A model generated the notes under the pieces. The model was not told the DNA's origin, did not search any database, and worked only from the letters and a program-made list of their open reading frames with translations. Shown here piece by piece: positions 16,257-26,526 of a stretch of DNA of 64,000 bases; position 1 is the first letter of the stretch; each line of letters begins with the position of its first letter. The stretch spans positions 124,001 through 188,000 of the forward strand of contig JALHOL010000006.1 of the NCBI GenBank assembly GCA_022843025.1, read 5' to 3'. Both the position numbers and the translations under genes were made by a program. The stretch comes from Paracoccaceae bacterium. GTDB lineage: Bacteria > Pseudomonadota > Alphaproteobacteria > Rhodobacterales > Rhodobacteraceae.

Positions 16257-16970
16257 TCAGCCTTCATCGACGCCTTGCCAGCGCACCCGCATCAGGCCCG
16301 GCTCCGCCACCAACCGTTGCACGGCAAGTTCCAGCATCTCTTCTGTCACGCTTTCACCCGTGACGATGGCCGACAGGTCCAGACCATCACCCGTCTCTGC
16401 CGCGCGCAATTCAACCTCGCTCAGATGCAGCCCGCCGATGGTCAGCGTCCGCAGGACAAGCGCCCGCACCGCCGCCTCTTGATCCCCCCGGCAGGTGATC
16501 ACCACCCTGTAGGACCGGCTGATCGGCACCCCGGCCTTGGTCTTGCGCTTCAACCATTTGACCAAGGGGCGCAGGCCCAGGTTGATGAACACGACCAGCC
16601 CGGTCAGCAACACGGCATAGGGCCACGCCCCCGCCCCGGCCATCATGCCCACGGCGGCCGAACACCAAAGCGTCGCCGCTGTATTCAGCCCGTGCACGTT
16701 GAATCCGTCACGAAAGATAATCCCGGCACCCAGAAACCCGATGCCAGAAACGATCTGGGCTGCCACCCGCGTCGGGCTTACCTCGTCAGGGTAAAGCCCT
16801 GAAAATGTGACAAAAGCCGCCGCCCCCAGCGCGACAAGCGCATTTGTCCGCAGCCCCGCCATGCGCTGGCGGACCTGCCGTTCCGATCCGATCAGCGCGC
16901 CGCAGAAAACCGCCACCGACAGGTTCAGCGCCGCCAGTTGCAGCGGAAGCGGGAAAAACGCGGTCAGCAT
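16257..16970 (-). CDS. MgtC/SapB-family inner membrane protein
   Basis: This 237-residue protein has four to five hydrophobic segments in its N-terminal 140 residues, with the MgtC signatures GALIGSERQVRQRMAGLRTNALV and GIGFLGAGIIF. A C-terminal cytosolic ACT-like domain follows (about 150-237). MgtC proteins sit in the inner membrane and affect Mg2+ homeostasis or modulate F-type ATP synthase in pathogens; the role in free-living bacteria is less clear. The ATG at 16970 follows AAGGGGG, so the upstream start at 16988 is rejected. It stands alone. Confidence 0.85.
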   Translation of the reverse strand: MLTAFFPLPLQLAALNLSVAVFCGALIGSERQVRQRMAGLRTNALVALGAAAFVTFSGLYPDEVSPTRVAAQIVSGIGFLGAGIIFRDGFNVHGLNTAATLWCSAAVGMMAGAGAWPYAVLLTGLVVFINLGLRPLVKWLKRKTKAGVPISRSYRVVITCRGDQEAAVRALVLRTLTIGGLHLSEVELRAAETGDGLDLSAIVTGESVTEEMLELAVQRLVAEPGLMRVRWQGVDEG

Positions 16971-17056
16971 GGGCACCCCCTTGAGCAAAGCCCAAGATCA
17001 CCGCCCCCGCCGGGAAATGTAAAGGATTTGTAACGACAATATGACAGTCAAACCCG

Positions 17057-17641
17057 TCACGCGTCCAGTTCGGCATCCCAATACAGGTAATCCATCCAGC
17101 TTTCATGCAGGTGGTTGGGCGGGAACTTTCGCCCATGCGACTGCATTTCTTCTGCGGTCGGCGGGCGCGGGACGCGGCGCAGATGCAGGCCCGACTGGCG
17201 CAGCGTCTTTGATCCCTTGCGCAGGTTGCAAGGCGAACAGGCCGCCACCACATTTTCCCAACTGGTCACCCCGCCGCGTGACCGGGGCAGGACGTGATCG
17301 AAGGTCAGGTCGCCCTTGGCCCCGCAATACTGGCAGGAAAATTCGTCCCGCAGAAAAAGATTGAAGCGCGTGAATGCCACGCGCTTCTGGGGTTTGACGA
17401 ATTCTTTCAGCACCACGACCGAAGGTATGCGGAACTCTTGCCTCTGGCTGCGGACCACGTGGTCGTATTCCGCCACGATCTGCACCCTGTCCAGAAACGC
17501 CGCCTTGATCGCCTCTTGCCAAGGCCAGAGGCTGAGCGGGTAATAGCTCAGAGGCCGATAATCGGCATTCAGCACCAGCGCCGGATAGTGCTTCAGCGCG
17601 GCTGGGTCGCGTACAAACTGTGTCCTGAAATCGCCGTCCAT
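17057..17641 (-). CDS. HNH endonuclease family protein
   Basis: This 194-residue protein has a C-terminal HNH nuclease domain: CQYCGAKGDLTFDHVLPRSRGGVTSWENVVAACSPC, split here as CQYC, DHVLPRSRGG, N and CSPC. That gives two CxxC zinc pairs with the catalytic His and Asn between them. The N-terminal part (ALVLNADYRPLSYYPLSLWPW) is typical of a housekeeping HNH protein common in alphaproteobacteria, whose function is not settled. The ATG at 17641 lies at the start of homology. The longer frame to 17884 has no support. The roughly 250 bases upstream hold its promoter region and, at 17892, the cox terminator. Confidence 0.85.
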   Translation of the reverse strand: MDGDFRTQFVRDPAALKHYPALVLNADYRPLSYYPLSLWPWQEAIKAAFLDRVQIVAEYDHVVRSQRQEFRIPSVVVLKEFVKPQKRVAFTRFNLFLRDEFSCQYCGAKGDLTFDHVLPRSRGGVTSWENVVAACSPCNLRKGSKTLRQSGLHLRRVPRPPTAEEMQSHGRKFPPNHLHESWMDYLYWDAELDA

Positions 17642-17891
17642 ACTTTGCGAGACTCCGCCTTCATCCTGCCATCTTACGATGCAGGGCGGGGAGCCCCGCC
17701 CCAGCACATCGACTATATCTGGCGGAAGACCTGTGGCAAGCCCCTCAAGCTGTGGTGGCCTGTCACATCCGCCTGATCCTTGCATAGACCGGCTACATGA
17801 CACGGGCGTGACCGTGGCGCCCAAACCTGCGGCAGGATGCGGCAGGATCGGGCAGCCTTTTGATGCCACATGCCCAGCCGCCAAAAGGAAA

Positions 17892-17918
17892 GGGCGGCCC
17901 GATTGTTCCGGACCGCCC
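17892..17918 (-). terminator. Terminator of the cox operon
   Basis: GGGCGG at 17892-17897 pairs with CCGCCC at 17913-17918, with an inner CCG/CGG and one mismatch. On the minus strand the stem is followed by TTTCCTTTT, and it lies 22 bases after the coxM stop codon. Confidence 0.7.
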
Positions 17919-17940
17919 CCGTTTGCATTCCCACCGTAGG

Positions 17941-18729
17941 TCAGGCTGCGGCTTCGACCGCGCGCTTGGTCAGCACCTTCACCAGATTGGCGCGATAGGC
18001 AGGTGTGCCGTGCAGATCGCCGATCATTCCGGTCGAATCCACCGTCAGCCCCGCCACTGCGCTGGCGGCAAAGTTGCCCGACAGCGCAGCCTCGGCCTCG
18101 GCCCAGCGGAAGACGCCATTGTTGCTGGCCCCTGTCACCGCCACCCGCACGCCATCGGCGAACTTCGCCACGAAGACGGCGGTCAGGGCAAAGCGGCTGG
18201 CGGGTTGGTTGAACTTCACATAGGCCGCCTTTTGCGGGACGGGGAAGGTCACGCCGGTGATGATCTCACCCTCTTCCAGCGCTGTGGTGAACATGCCCTG
18301 GAAATAGTCATCCGCCGCGATCTTGCGCCGGTTGGTCACCACGGTTGCGCCCGATGCCAGCACCGCCGCCGGATAGCAGGCGGCAGGGTCGTTGTTGGCA
18401 AGGCTGCCGCCGATGGTGCCGCGATTGCGGACCGCCGGGTCACCGATGCCGCCTGCCAGATGGGCCAACGCAGGGTAATGCGCCAGCGCCTCCTTGGCCA
18501 CGGTTGCGTGCGGCGTGGCGGCCCCGATCGACAGGCCATCAGACCCAAGGCAGACGCCCTTCATCTCGGCGATCCCGGTCAGGCTGACCAGAACTGTGGG
18601 TGCCGCAAGGCGCTGCTTCATCGTGGGCGTCAAGGTTTGCCCGCCCGAAAGCGCCTGCGCGCCTTCGTTTGACAGGGCCTTGACCGCATCCGCGATGGAC
18701 GAGGGTTTCACGAAATCGAAGTTATGCAT
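17941..18729 (-). CDS. coxM: CO-dehydrogenase-type medium (FAD) subunit
   Basis: This 262-residue protein is the FAD-binding medium subunit of a molybdenum hydroxylase. The FAD pyrophosphate motifs are recognisable as [15 protein letters not shown] and [17 protein letters not shown], and the C-terminal CO_deh_flav_C domain follows. It passes electrons from the iron-sulfur subunit to an acceptor. It is the last gene of the coxG-coxS-coxL-coxM order on the minus strand, 13 bases after coxL. The substrate of the complex depends on the large subunit. Confidence 0.92.
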   Translation of the reverse strand: MHNFDFVKPSSIADAVKALSNEGAQALSGGQTLTPTMKQRLAAPTVLVSLTGIAEMKGVCLGSDGLSIGAATPHATVAKEALAHYPALAHLAGGIGDPAVRNRGTIGGSLANNDPAACYPAAVLASGATVVTNRRKIAADDYFQGMFTTALEEGEIITGVTFPVPQKAAYVKFNQPASRFALTAVFVAKFADGVRVAVTGASNNGVFRWAEAEAALSGNFAASAVAGLTVDSTGMIGDLHGTPAYRANLVKVLTKRAVEAAA

Positions 18730-18742
18730 GTCCGTTCCTCCC

Positions 18743-21121
18743 TCAACCGTTGATCGCCGCCCATACCCGTGCCGGAGACACGGGCATGTCGATATGCTTG
18801 ACGTGGGTCATCCCGCCCCGATGCAGGGCGTCGATCACCGCATTCACCACCGCAGGCGGTGATCCGATGGCGCCAGCCTCGCCGCAGCCTTTCACCCCCA
18901 GCGGGTTATGCGTGCAGGGCGTGATGCAGGAATGATCCACCGTATAGAACGGCACATCATCGGCGCGCGGCATGGCATAATCCATATAGGACGCCGTCAG
19001 CAGCTGGCCGTTCTCATCATAGGTGGTGTTTTCCAGCAGGGCCTGACCGATCCCCTGCCCCACACCGCCATGAACCTGCCCCTCGACGATCATCGGGTTC
19101 ATCACGTGGCCGAAGTCATCGGCACAAGTGAAGGACGCGATGTCGACCTTGCCAGTCTCGGCATCCACTTCCACTTCGCAGAGATAGGCCCCCGCCGGAT
19201 AGGTGAAGTTGGCCGGGTCATAGAAGGCCGTTTCCTCCAGCCCCGGTTCCAGCGTTTCCAGCGGATAGTTGTGCGGGACATAGGCCGAGAAGGCGATTTC
19301 GCCGAAGCTTTTCGCCTTGTCCGTGCCGGTCACGCTGAACTTGCCATCGGCAAAGACGATGTCGTTCTCGGACGCTTCCAGCATATGGGCCGCGATCTTC
19401 TTTCCCTTGGCAATGATCTTGTCCACCGCCTTGGTCATTGCCGAACCGCAGACCGCCAAGGAACGCGAACCGTACGACCCCATGCCAAAGGGGATCTTCG
19501 ATGTATCGCCATGCACAATCTCGACCGAGCTTTCGGGAATGCCCAACTGTTCGGCCACGATCTGTGCGAACACCGTTTCATGCCCTTGCCCGTGGCTATG
19601 CGCCCCGGTCATCACGCTGATATTGCCGGTGGCATTCACCCGCACGGTGGCCGCGTCATAAAGACCGACGCGAGAGCCGAGGACGCCCACAAGGTTTGAC
19701 GGTGCAATCCCGCAAGCCTCGATCCAGGTGGAAAGCCCCATCCCGCGCAGTTTGCCCTTGGCCTTGGATTCCGCCGCGCGCTTGTCGAACCCGGCCACGT
19801 CGGCCAGTTCGATCAGCTTGTCCAGCGTCGCCTGATAGTTGCCAGTGTCATACACAAGGCCCACGGGCGTGGTGTAGGGGAACTGGTCCGGCTGGATCAG
19901 GTTCTTGCGGCGCACCTTGAACGGGTCAAGGCCCAGCTCGCGGCACATCTTGTCGACCACACGTTCGATGCTGAACGTGGCCTCGGGGCGGCCCGCGCCG
20001 CGATAGGCGTCGACGGGGGCGGTGTTGGTGAAGACCGTCTTCACGTTCACATAGACATGCGGCACCTTATAGGGGCCGGCCATCAGCGTGCCATGCAGGA
20101 AGGTCGGCGTCGCGGTCGAGAAGTTCGACAGATAGGCCCCCACATTCGCCAGCGTTTCCGTGCGGATCGCAAGGATTTCACCGTCCTTGGTGGAGGCAAG
20201 TTCGATCTTGGTCACATGGTCGCGGCCATGCGCATCGGTGAGAAAGCTTTCCGACCGTTCCGCCGTCCAGCGCACGGGACGGCCCAGCTTGCGCGATGCG
20301 GCCAGAACCAGCGCCTCTTCGCCATAGTGATAGATCTTCGATCCAAAGCCGCCGCCGACGTCGGGGGCCACGACTGTCAGCTTGTTTTCCGGAATGCCCA
20401 GCACGAAGGCCGAAACCAACAGACGCGTCAGATGCGGGTTCTGGCTGGTGGTGGTCAGCTTGTAATCGCCGGTGCCGGGGTAGTACTCGCCGATGGAGGA
20501 ACGCGGTTCCATCGCATTGGGCACCAGACGGTTGTTCACCAGTTCCAGCGTCGTCACATGCGGTGCGGATTTGAACGCGGCGTCCACGGCGGCACGATTA
20601 TCTTCGATCCAACCCCAGTCAAAGCACAGGTTGTCCGGGATCTCGTCATGCACGCGGTTCGACGCATCGGCCACGGCCTTTTTCATGTCGACGATGGCGG
20701 GCAGTTCTTCGATATCGCTGTCATCGGCCAGTTGCTGGGCTGCATCCTTGGCCTGATTGTAGGTTTCCGCGATGACGGCGGCATAGGCGTCGCCCACATG
20801 GCGCACCTTGCCATGGGCCAGCACCGGGCGCTTGGGTTCGCGCATCGGCGTGCCGTCGCGGCTGTTGATCAGCCAGCCCGCCGGGTTGCCGCCTACATCC
20901 TTGAAATCCTCGCCGGTGAAGATGGCCAGCACGCCGGGCATTGCGGCGGCGGTGGCGGTGTTGATCGCCTTGATCCGCCCATGCGCCACGTTGGACCGGA
21001 CAAAGACCGCAAAGGTCTGTGCGTGCAGCGTAAGGTCATCGGTGTAACTTCCGCGCCCCGAAAGGAAGCGCACATCTTCGCGCCGCTTCGAGCTGGCGCC
21101 GATCCCGTAATCCTTTGGCAT
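18743..21121 (-). CDS. coxL: Form II CO-dehydrogenase-type large (Mo) subunit
   Basis: This 792-residue protein is the molybdopterin-cytosine-dinucleotide subunit of a xanthine oxidase-family hydroxylase. It contains GGGFGSK (near 257-263), a late [19 protein letters not shown] segment holding the expected catalytic glutamate, and AYRGAGR at residues 372-378. True CO-oxidising form I enzymes have AYxCSFR with the active-site cysteine. The AYRGAGR variant marks form II, for which CO oxidation is disputed and other substrates are possible. It forms the complex with CoxS and CoxM. Confidence 0.92.
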   Translation of the reverse strand: MPKDYGIGASSKRREDVRFLSGRGSYTDDLTLHAQTFAVFVRSNVAHGRIKAINTATAAAMPGVLAIFTGEDFKDVGGNPAGWLINSRDGTPMREPKRPVLAHGKVRHVGDAYAAVIAETYNQAKDAAQQLADDSDIEELPAIVDMKKAVADASNRVHDEIPDNLCFDWGWIEDNRAAVDAAFKSAPHVTTLELVNNRLVPNAMEPRSSIGEYYPGTGDYKLTTTSQNPHLTRLLVSAFVLGIPENKLTVVAPDVGGGFGSKIYHYGEEALVLAASRKLGRPVRWTAERSESFLTDAHGRDHVTKIELASTKDGEILAIRTETLANVGAYLSNFSTATPTFLHGTLMAGPYKVPHVYVNVKTVFTNTAPVDAYRGAGRPEATFSIERVVDKMCRELGLDPFKVRRKNLIQPDQFPYTTPVGLVYDTGNYQATLDKLIELADVAGFDKRAAESKAKGKLRGMGLSTWIEACGIAPSNLVGVLGSRVGLYDAATVRVNATGNISVMTGAHSHGQGHETVFAQIVAEQLGIPESSVEIVHGDTSKIPFGMGSYGSRSLAVCGSAMTKAVDKIIAKGKKIAAHMLEASENDIVFADGKFSVTGTDKAKSFGEIAFSAYVPHNYPLETLEPGLEETAFYDPANFTYPAGAYLCEVEVDAETGKVDIASFTCADDFGHVMNPMIVEGQVHGGVGQGIGQALLENTTYDENGQLLTASYMDYAMPRADDVPFYTVDHSCITPCTHNPLGVKGCGEAGAIGSPPAVVNAVIDALHRGGMTHVKHIDMPVSPARVWAAING

Positions 21122-21145
21122 CTGAATCCCTCCCTGAAGTTGCGG

Positions 21146-21631
21146 TTATTCGGCGGCCATCGCGGCTGCATCCTGCCCGGATGCCGCCAGCACGGCCTTG
21201 ACGATGTTATGATACCCGGTGCAGCGGCAGATATTGCCTTCCAGATAATGCCGGATCTCGGCCTCGGTCGGCTTGGGGTTTTCGGCCAGCAGGGCGGCGG
21301 AAGACATTACCATGCCCGGCGTGCAGAAGCCGCATTGCAGGCCGTGATGATCCTGAAACGCCTGTTGGACCACCGACAGCGACCCATCGGCATTGATCAT
21401 GCCTTCGATGGTCTTGACATTGGCCCCGGCCGCATCGGCGGCGAACATGGTGCAGGATTTCACGGCCTTGCCGTCGACATGCACCACGCAGGCCCCGCAT
21501 TGCGACGTGTCGCAACCGACATGGGTGCCGGTCAGACCCAGCCCTTCGCGCAGAAAGGACGACAGCAGCGTGCGCCCCTCGGTCTCGGCCGAAACGACCT
21601 TGCCGTTCACGGTCATCGTGACTTTCGTCAT
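21146..21631 (-). CDS. coxS: CO-dehydrogenase-type small (2Fe-2S) subunit
   Basis: This 161-residue protein has a plant-type [2Fe-2S] domain (cysteines 40, 45, 48, 60) and a helical [2Fe-2S] domain (cysteines 100, 103, 135, 137, in CGFCTPG and CRCTGY). It carries electrons from the Mo site to FAD. The ATG at 21631 has an AGGGAGG sequence just upstream and removes a non-homologous 18-residue extension. The gene lies between coxG and coxL. Confidence 0.94.
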   Translation of the reverse strand: MTKVTMTVNGKVVSAETEGRTLLSSFLREGLGLTGTHVGCDTSQCGACVVHVDGKAVKSCTMFAADAAGANVKTIEGMINADGSLSVVQQAFQDHHGLQCGFCTPGMVMSSAALLAENPKPTEAEIRHYLEGNICRCTGYHNIVKAVLAASGQDAAAMAAE

Positions 21632-21677
21632 GGTTTTCCTCCCTTGGAAATCCCTGGGTAATGAATTGCCGGCCGGT

Positions 21678-22202
21678 TCAGCCAATCAGCTTTTTGAACC
21701 AGCCCTTTTTCTTTTCGCCTTCGCCTTCGCCCTCGGCTACAGCCTCGGCCTCGTCTTCCTGCGGGCCTTCGACGGCGGCCTGAAAGCGGGTGAAGAATTC
21801 ATCCGCCATCTTCTTGGCAAAGCCGTCGATGATCCGGCTGCCAAGCTGGGCGATCTTGCCGCCCACATTGGCCTCCACCTCGTAGCTCAGCCTTGTGCCG
21901 CCCTCGATCGGCTCCAGCGTTACTGCAGCGCCCCCTTTGGCAAAGCCAGCCGGTCCGCCCTTGCCTTCGCCGCTGATCTTCAGGCTTTTGCCTTCGATCC
22001 GGTCGCTGATCGACACCGCCCCTTTGAAGGTGGCCTTCACCGGGCCGACCTTCTGGGTCACCACGGCCTCGAACCCCTCTTCCGGGCTGCCGGTCATGCT
22101 TTCGCATCCCGGCACGCATTCCTTCAGAACATCGGGGTTCAGGATGGCCGCCCAGACTGTTGCCGGGTCTGCCTTGATTTCTCGAAAATCGCTAAGCTGC
22201 AT
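21678..22202 (-). CDS. coxG: CoxG-like SRPBCC protein
   Basis: This 174-residue protein carries a START-like SRPBCC fold of the carbon-monoxide dehydrogenase subunit G family ([21 protein letters not shown]). It ends in an acidic [20 protein letters not shown] tail with a short hydrophobic/basic end, WFKKLIG, possibly for membrane contact. CoxG has been linked to anchoring CO dehydrogenase at the membrane and, more recently, to menaquinone delivery. It is the first of the four cox genes and lies 110 bases downstream of the histidine kinase gene. Confidence 0.88.
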   Translation of the reverse strand: MQLSDFREIKADPATVWAAILNPDVLKECVPGCESMTGSPEEGFEAVVTQKVGPVKATFKGAVSISDRIEGKSLKISGEGKGGPAGFAKGGAAVTLEPIEGGTRLSYEVEANVGGKIAQLGSRIIDGFAKKMADEFFTRFQAAVEGPQEDEAEAVAEGEGEGEKKKGWFKKLIG

Positions 22203-22312
22203 GTCTCTTCCCTCGTCTTGGCATCAGACTAAGCGGCAGGCGCGTCGCCCGATATGGAACAATGGTCGTATAGGCGGGGTCGCGGCAGGCTCACGGCGGG
22301 GCAGCCCCTGCG

Positions 22313-24526
22313 CTATCCCGCCGCAGGCAGCCCGACGATAAAGCTTTCCAGCGCGCGCGGCTCCAGCGGTTTCATCATCAACCCGATGCCCGCCTCGGCG
22401 CAAGCGGCGCGCAATTCCGGGCGGCGGTCGGCGGTCACGATGCGTGACGGCACCGCGCCATGGCGGGCCTGCACCTCGGCCACAAAGCGCAGACCATCCA
22501 TCCCATCGCCAAGGTTGTGATCCACGATAAAACAGTCGGGCAGAATGCCCAGTTCATCAATCAGATCCAGCGCCTCTTCGCCCGAGGCGGCATCGAGCAC
22601 GCTGACCCCCCATTTTTCCAACAGCAGGCCCATGGCGCGGCGCAGATCGCCGTCATTTTCCACCAGAAACACGATCCGGTTCTGCATCGACGGGCGGGGC
22701 GCGGGGGAAACGGTCGGACGGGGGCCATCGGCCACCAGTGTCAGACCTTCGGACAAGGGCACCTGCACCATGAAACAGGTCCCCACCCCGATCTGGGATG
22801 TCAGGCCCAGCGGATGGCCCAAAAGCGCGCAGGCGCGTTCTACGATGGCAAGGCCCAGCCCCATCCCCTCGGATGCCGAGGCGCGGGCGTTCAGGCGGTG
22901 GAACTCTTTGAAGATGTTGTCCTGTTCTTCTTCAGGTATCCCCGGCCCGGTGTCACGCACCTCGATCCGCACCATCCCGCCGCGCCGCCGCACCCCCACC
23001 AGAACGCGGCCCCGGTCGGTATAGCGGATCGCGTTGCCGATCAGGTTTTGCAGGATGCGCCGCAGATAGGCCGGGTCCGACATCACCGATACCCGCGACG
23101 GTACGACCGACAGACGCAGCCCCTTGGCCGCCGCGATGGCCCCGAATTCATCGTTCAGTTGTGCCAGCAGCCGGTCCAGCCGCACAGGCCCGACCGCCAC
23201 CGCCGCGCGCCCGCTTTCCAGTTTGGAAATGTCCAACAGCGCGCCCAGAATCCCCTCGACCGACAAAAGCGCATTCTGCGCCTTGTCCAACGTGGCTTTT
23301 GCCTCGGGCACCAGTGCCCCTTCACCGATAGAGGAAATGAACAGCTTTGCCGCCGACAGGGGTTGCAGCAGGTCATGGCTGGCCGCCGCCACGAAACGCG
23401 ACCGGCTGGCATTGGCGCGTTCGGCATGGGCCAGCGCATCCTCCAGTTCCAGCGTGCGATCCATCACCCGCGCCTCCAGCGTTTCATTCGCGCGGGACAG
23501 TGCCTCGATTGCAGCACGTTCGGCGGTGACATCGGTGAAAGACATCACGAAACCACCGTCCGGCATCCCTTGGGCAAAGACATCCATGATCATATCCGGC
23601 CCACGGCGCAGCTCAAACCGGATCGCCCCACGGTCACCCTTGGCCGCCACCCAATCACCCAGCCGCGCCTCGGCCCTGTCCTCGCCAAAGGCCAGATCGG
23701 GGCGGAACCGGTCAAGGATGGCATCAAAGCTGACACCCATGCGGAACCGCGCCATCGGGATGGTCAGCAACTGGCCCAACCGCTGATTCCACCCCACAAG
23801 CCGCGCCTCTGCATCGAAGATGCAAACGCCTTGGCTGATATGGTCCAGCGTGGCGCGGATCACCCGCGCCTGATCATCCAGCATCTTGCCGCGTTCGGAC
23901 CGTTCCAGACGGATGATCTCGGTCACGTCCGTCTGCAGGATCACCGTCCCGCCATCCAGGGTGCGATGTTCGCTCACCTGCACCCAGCGGTCCCAAACCA
24001 TGCGCACGTTAAAGATCACATGCCGGTCCTGATGCCGCCTGCGCCGTGCAATGGCCCAATCCTCGGGCGTCTCGCCCCCCGGCAATTCCAGAAACCGCGA
24101 CCGGCTGACGCGGTCAACATAATCACCAAAGGTCAGGCCCGGCTTCAGATGATCGCGCAGGTCCAGCATGTGCATGCCAAAGCGCGAATTGCACATCACC
24201 AGAACATCCTGCGCATCGAACAGGGCAAAGCCTTCCTGAATCGTCTCGATGGCATTGGCAAGGTTCTGACGCGCCGCCTCGGTCGCGCGGTTCGCATCGG
24301 CCAGCCTTGCATTGCTGTCATTCAGCAGGTCCAGCGCGCGTTCCAGATCATGGGTGCGTTCGCGGACCTGATCTTCCAGCATGGCCGCGCGTTGGAACTG
24401 GGCATAGGCGGCGCCGCTGTCATCGGTGATCTGTTCCACCCGCCGCATCAGGACCTGCGCGATGGTGAGCAGCTTTTGCGTCTGCCGTTCGGGTGGATCG
24501 GCGGGGTTGATCAACGTGTCAATCAT
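22313..24526 (-). CDS. Hybrid sensor histidine kinase (NahK/ErcS'-like)
   Basis: This 737-residue protein is cytosolic, with no membrane span. It has a coiled N-terminal part (about 15-90), two PAS-like domains (about 90-205 and 225-340), a HisKA domain with phospho-acceptor H384 in AAASHDLLQPLSAAK, an HATPase domain (NLIGNAIRYT, DTGPGIPEEEQ, GMGLGLAIV) and a C-terminal receiver (about 605-737). This order and the SHDLLQPL phosphorylation site match NahK/ErcS'-type kinases. The ATG overlaps the FIST stop by four bases. In Pseudomonas, NahK is paired with the FIST heme protein NosP, which senses nitric oxide. A separate LuxR-type regulator upstream is the likely partner. Confidence 0.9.
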   Translation of the reverse strand: MIDTLINPADPPERQTQKLLTIAQVLMRRVEQITDDSGAAYAQFQRAAMLEDQVRERTHDLERALDLLNDSNARLADANRATEAARQNLANAIETIQEGFALFDAQDVLVMCNSRFGMHMLDLRDHLKPGLTFGDYVDRVSRSRFLELPGGETPEDWAIARRRRHQDRHVIFNVRMVWDRWVQVSEHRTLDGGTVILQTDVTEIIRLERSERGKMLDDQARVIRATLDHISQGVCIFDAEARLVGWNQRLGQLLTIPMARFRMGVSFDAILDRFRPDLAFGEDRAEARLGDWVAAKGDRGAIRFELRRGPDMIMDVFAQGMPDGGFVMSFTDVTAERAAIEALSRANETLEARVMDRTLELEDALAHAERANASRSRFVAAASHDLLQPLSAAKLFISSIGEGALVPEAKATLDKAQNALLSVEGILGALLDISKLESGRAAVAVGPVRLDRLLAQLNDEFGAIAAAKGLRLSVVPSRVSVMSDPAYLRRILQNLIGNAIRYTDRGRVLVGVRRRGGMVRIEVRDTGPGIPEEEQDNIFKEFHRLNARASASEGMGLGLAIVERACALLGHPLGLTSQIGVGTCFMVQVPLSEGLTLVADGPRPTVSPAPRPSMQNRIVFLVENDGDLRRAMGLLLEKWGVSVLDAASGEEALDLIDELGILPDCFIVDHNLGDGMDGLRFVAEVQARHGAVPSRIVTADRRPELRAACAEAGIGLMMKPLEPRALESFIVGLPAAG

Positions 24527-25698
24527 CGCGCACTTCCCGGCGGATAGATCGCAACCCCTGTCATGGTCTGGTTCACATGCATGGAATTCAACTGCTCGCC
24601 ATAGGTGGAAAAACCCACCACCCCATTGGCGCGCAGGATGGCCGACACCGCCCCGGTCTTCTGCTTTTCCTGCGCCTCCATCCGGCGCAGGATGCAATCG
24701 CAGGCCAGAATAGCCACCGGCTGCCCCTTGGCCGCCAGCGCGACCATTTCCGCCTCAAGATGCGCCACCATGTCCTGCGGCTGCGCCAGTGTCAGCACCA
24801 CGCCCTCATCGATGGCAGAGAAGAAGATCAGATCGCCGTCCTCGCCCACCTCGCGGATGGCGCGGACATGGTGCTTGCCACCGATGCGCACGACAACCGG
24901 ATGGGCGGCAAAGGTGAAGGTGGTCAGTTGCGCCGGATCCTTGCCCAGAAGCCGTGCATATTCCTGCGCTGCCGGTTCGGCATTGATCTGCCGCACGATG
25001 CGGCGGGCGGGATCGGCCTCGGTCACCACCATCCGCGCCTCGGTGGGCAACAGGTGATCAAGGCTGAACACCTTCACCCGGCAATCGGTGCGGATCAGCG
25101 CCAGCACAGCGGCGTTCTGCAAGGCATGCCCTTCATGCAGCACATAGGTCGCCTTGAACCGCGTCCCGTCCCCCGCCGATCCGCCAAACAGCGGCACCGG
25201 CCCCAAGCCCGATGCAAGGGCCGAAGTCAGTTCATCCTCGCGCACCGACAGGCCGTCGACCAGCAGAAAGGCAAACTCACCCGCCCAATCGGGCCTTTGC
25301 CGCGCCAGCCCCTGACGCGACCGGATCAACCGGCCGATCATCGCCTCACGCTCCAGCACCGAAAGGTCAGGCACCAACAGCACATCGGCGGCGAAATGCG
25401 CGGCGGGCAGGCCCACGGCGACAATCTCGCCTTCGGTATACCCCTCGCCCGAAATCTCGCCCGCGGTGGAACAGCCGATCACCGGCGCGCCGCCAAACCG
25501 CCCCGGCAGGCGCAGCGCCAGCGCATCGAGGTCCGCATCGGGCGAAACGAACAGCACCACCAGCGCGAATGGCCCCGGCCCCAGCGCCTCTTCCAACCGC
25601 CGCAGGGGATTGGCCGCCGTCACGGAAACAGAGGCCCGCGCCACCAGCGCCAACCCCGCCCAATCCGGCCCCGCAACACCCTCCCAAGGCTGGTTCAC
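24523..25698 (-). CDS. FIST-domain sensor protein (NosP candidate)
   Basis: This 391-residue protein has FIST N (VVLFVSPDADLDALA, PVIGCSTAGEISGEGYTEGEIV) and FIST C (QPVAILACDCILRRMEA, GVVGFSTYGEQL) domains. FIST proteins are cytosolic sensory partners of kinases. The NosP subgroup binds heme and nitric oxide and inhibits the kinase encoded next to it. Translational overlap with the downstream kinase (ATGA at 24523-24526) fits that role, but heme binding cannot be proven from sequence. The start codon is a GTG at 25698 after a GGGGGGA sequence. Confidence 0.88.
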   Translation of the reverse strand: MNQPWEGVAGPDWAGLALVARASVSVTAANPLRRLEEALGPGPFALVVLFVSPDADLDALALRLPGRFGGAPVIGCSTAGEISGEGYTEGEIVAVGLPAAHFAADVLLVPDLSVLEREAMIGRLIRSRQGLARQRPDWAGEFAFLLVDGLSVREDELTSALASGLGPVPLFGGSAGDGTRFKATYVLHEGHALQNAAVLALIRTDCRVKVFSLDHLLPTEARMVVTEADPARRIVRQINAEPAAQEYARLLGKDPAQLTTFTFAAHPVVVRIGGKHHVRAIREVGEDGDLIFFSAIDEGVVLTLAQPQDMVAHLEAEMVALAAKGQPVAILACDCILRRMEAQEKQKTGAVSAILRANGVVGFSTYGEQLNSMHVNQTMTGVAIYPPGSAR

Positions 25699-25842
25699 CG
25701 CAATCCCCCCTCGCGTCCCCCCGACGCAATTCTTTTGGAAAGGCTAGCCCCCGCCCATGGTTCGAACAAGCCCTTGCCCAAAGGTACAGCAAACACTCTC
25801 AGACCGGGCAAACCGGCAAGAAACCCCGGGCCAGAGGCCGCC

Positions 25843-26526
25843 TCAGCTCGCCTCGGGCATCAGCCGGTCAAAGCTCGCTTCCTGCGCGATCAGCACCGCC
25901 TGCGTCCGGCTTTGCACGCCCAGCTTGCGCATGATGGCGGTGACATGCGCCTTCACCGTGGTTTCCGCGATGGTCAGCTCATAGGCGATCTGCTTGTTCA
26001 GCATCCCTTCGCAGATCAGTTGCAGGATCTTGGCCTGCTGCCGTGTCAGAAGCGACAGCCGCGCAATCGCCTCTTCCTGCTGATTGGCCGGGGCATTGGG
26101 ATCGGCCTGCGGCACGAACCCATCGGGCAGATAGCCATCGCCGGCGCGGATCGCGTCAAAGGCCGCCTTGAACACCTCGCGCCGGGAATGCTTTGGCACA
26201 AACCCCACCGCCCCCGCCCGCAGCGCCGCCCCGATCACCCGGTTGTCGGCCAGCGAGCTGACCACCACCACCGGCACATCGCCCACCGTGGCCCGCAGAC
26301 GGATCAACCCGTCCAGCCCGTTCACATCCGGCAGGTTCAGATCCAGCACGATCACATCAGGCAAGGGCGACAGTTCCAGCCGCGTCAGCGCGGTTTCCAA
26401 ACGGTCGGCGGTTTCCACCACCTCGATCCCCGCCACGGCGCGCAACGTCATCGACAGGGCATCGCAGAACAGCGGATGGTCATCCACGATCAGGGCCGAA
26501 GCCAACCTGCGCATTCCCTGTTCCAT
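25843..26526 (-). CDS. LuxR/NarL-type response regulator
   Basis: This 227-residue protein has a receiver domain with DD near residues 15-16 and phospho-acceptor D62 in VIVLDLNLPD, then a C-terminal LuxR helix-turn-helix (LTRQQAKILQLICEGMLNKQIAYELTIAETTV, split across about 160-195). It binds DNA when phosphorylated. It lies 145 bases upstream of the FIST gene, on the same strand, so all three form a regulatory module, likely acting on the nearby cox genes. I use the ATG at 26526; an ATG four codons later is possible. Confidence 0.9.
   Translation of the reverse strand: MEQGMRRLASALIVDDHPLFCDALSMTLRAVAGIEVVETADRLETALTRLELSPLPDVIVLDLNLPDVNGLDGLIRLRATVGDVPVVVVSSLADNRVIGAALRAGAVGFVPKHSRREVFKAAFDAIRAGDGYLPDGFVPQADPNAPANQQEEAIARLSLLTRQQAKILQLICEGMLNKQIAYELTIAETTVKAHVTAIMRKLGVQSRTQAVLIAQEASFDRLMPEAS

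Noticed and set aside
17642-17884. Longer N terminus for the HNH endonuclease
   Set aside because: The added 81 residues show no homology-like pattern and run into the cox terminator region; the ATG at 17641 fits the family.
22460-24547. Long plus-strand open frame (695 codons) opposite the histidine kinase
   Set aside because: It is a shadow of the kinase gene in GC-rich DNA, rich in His, Gln and Arg with no domain; the same holds for long frames opposite glgX/pgm, the FIST gene, pgi and zwf.
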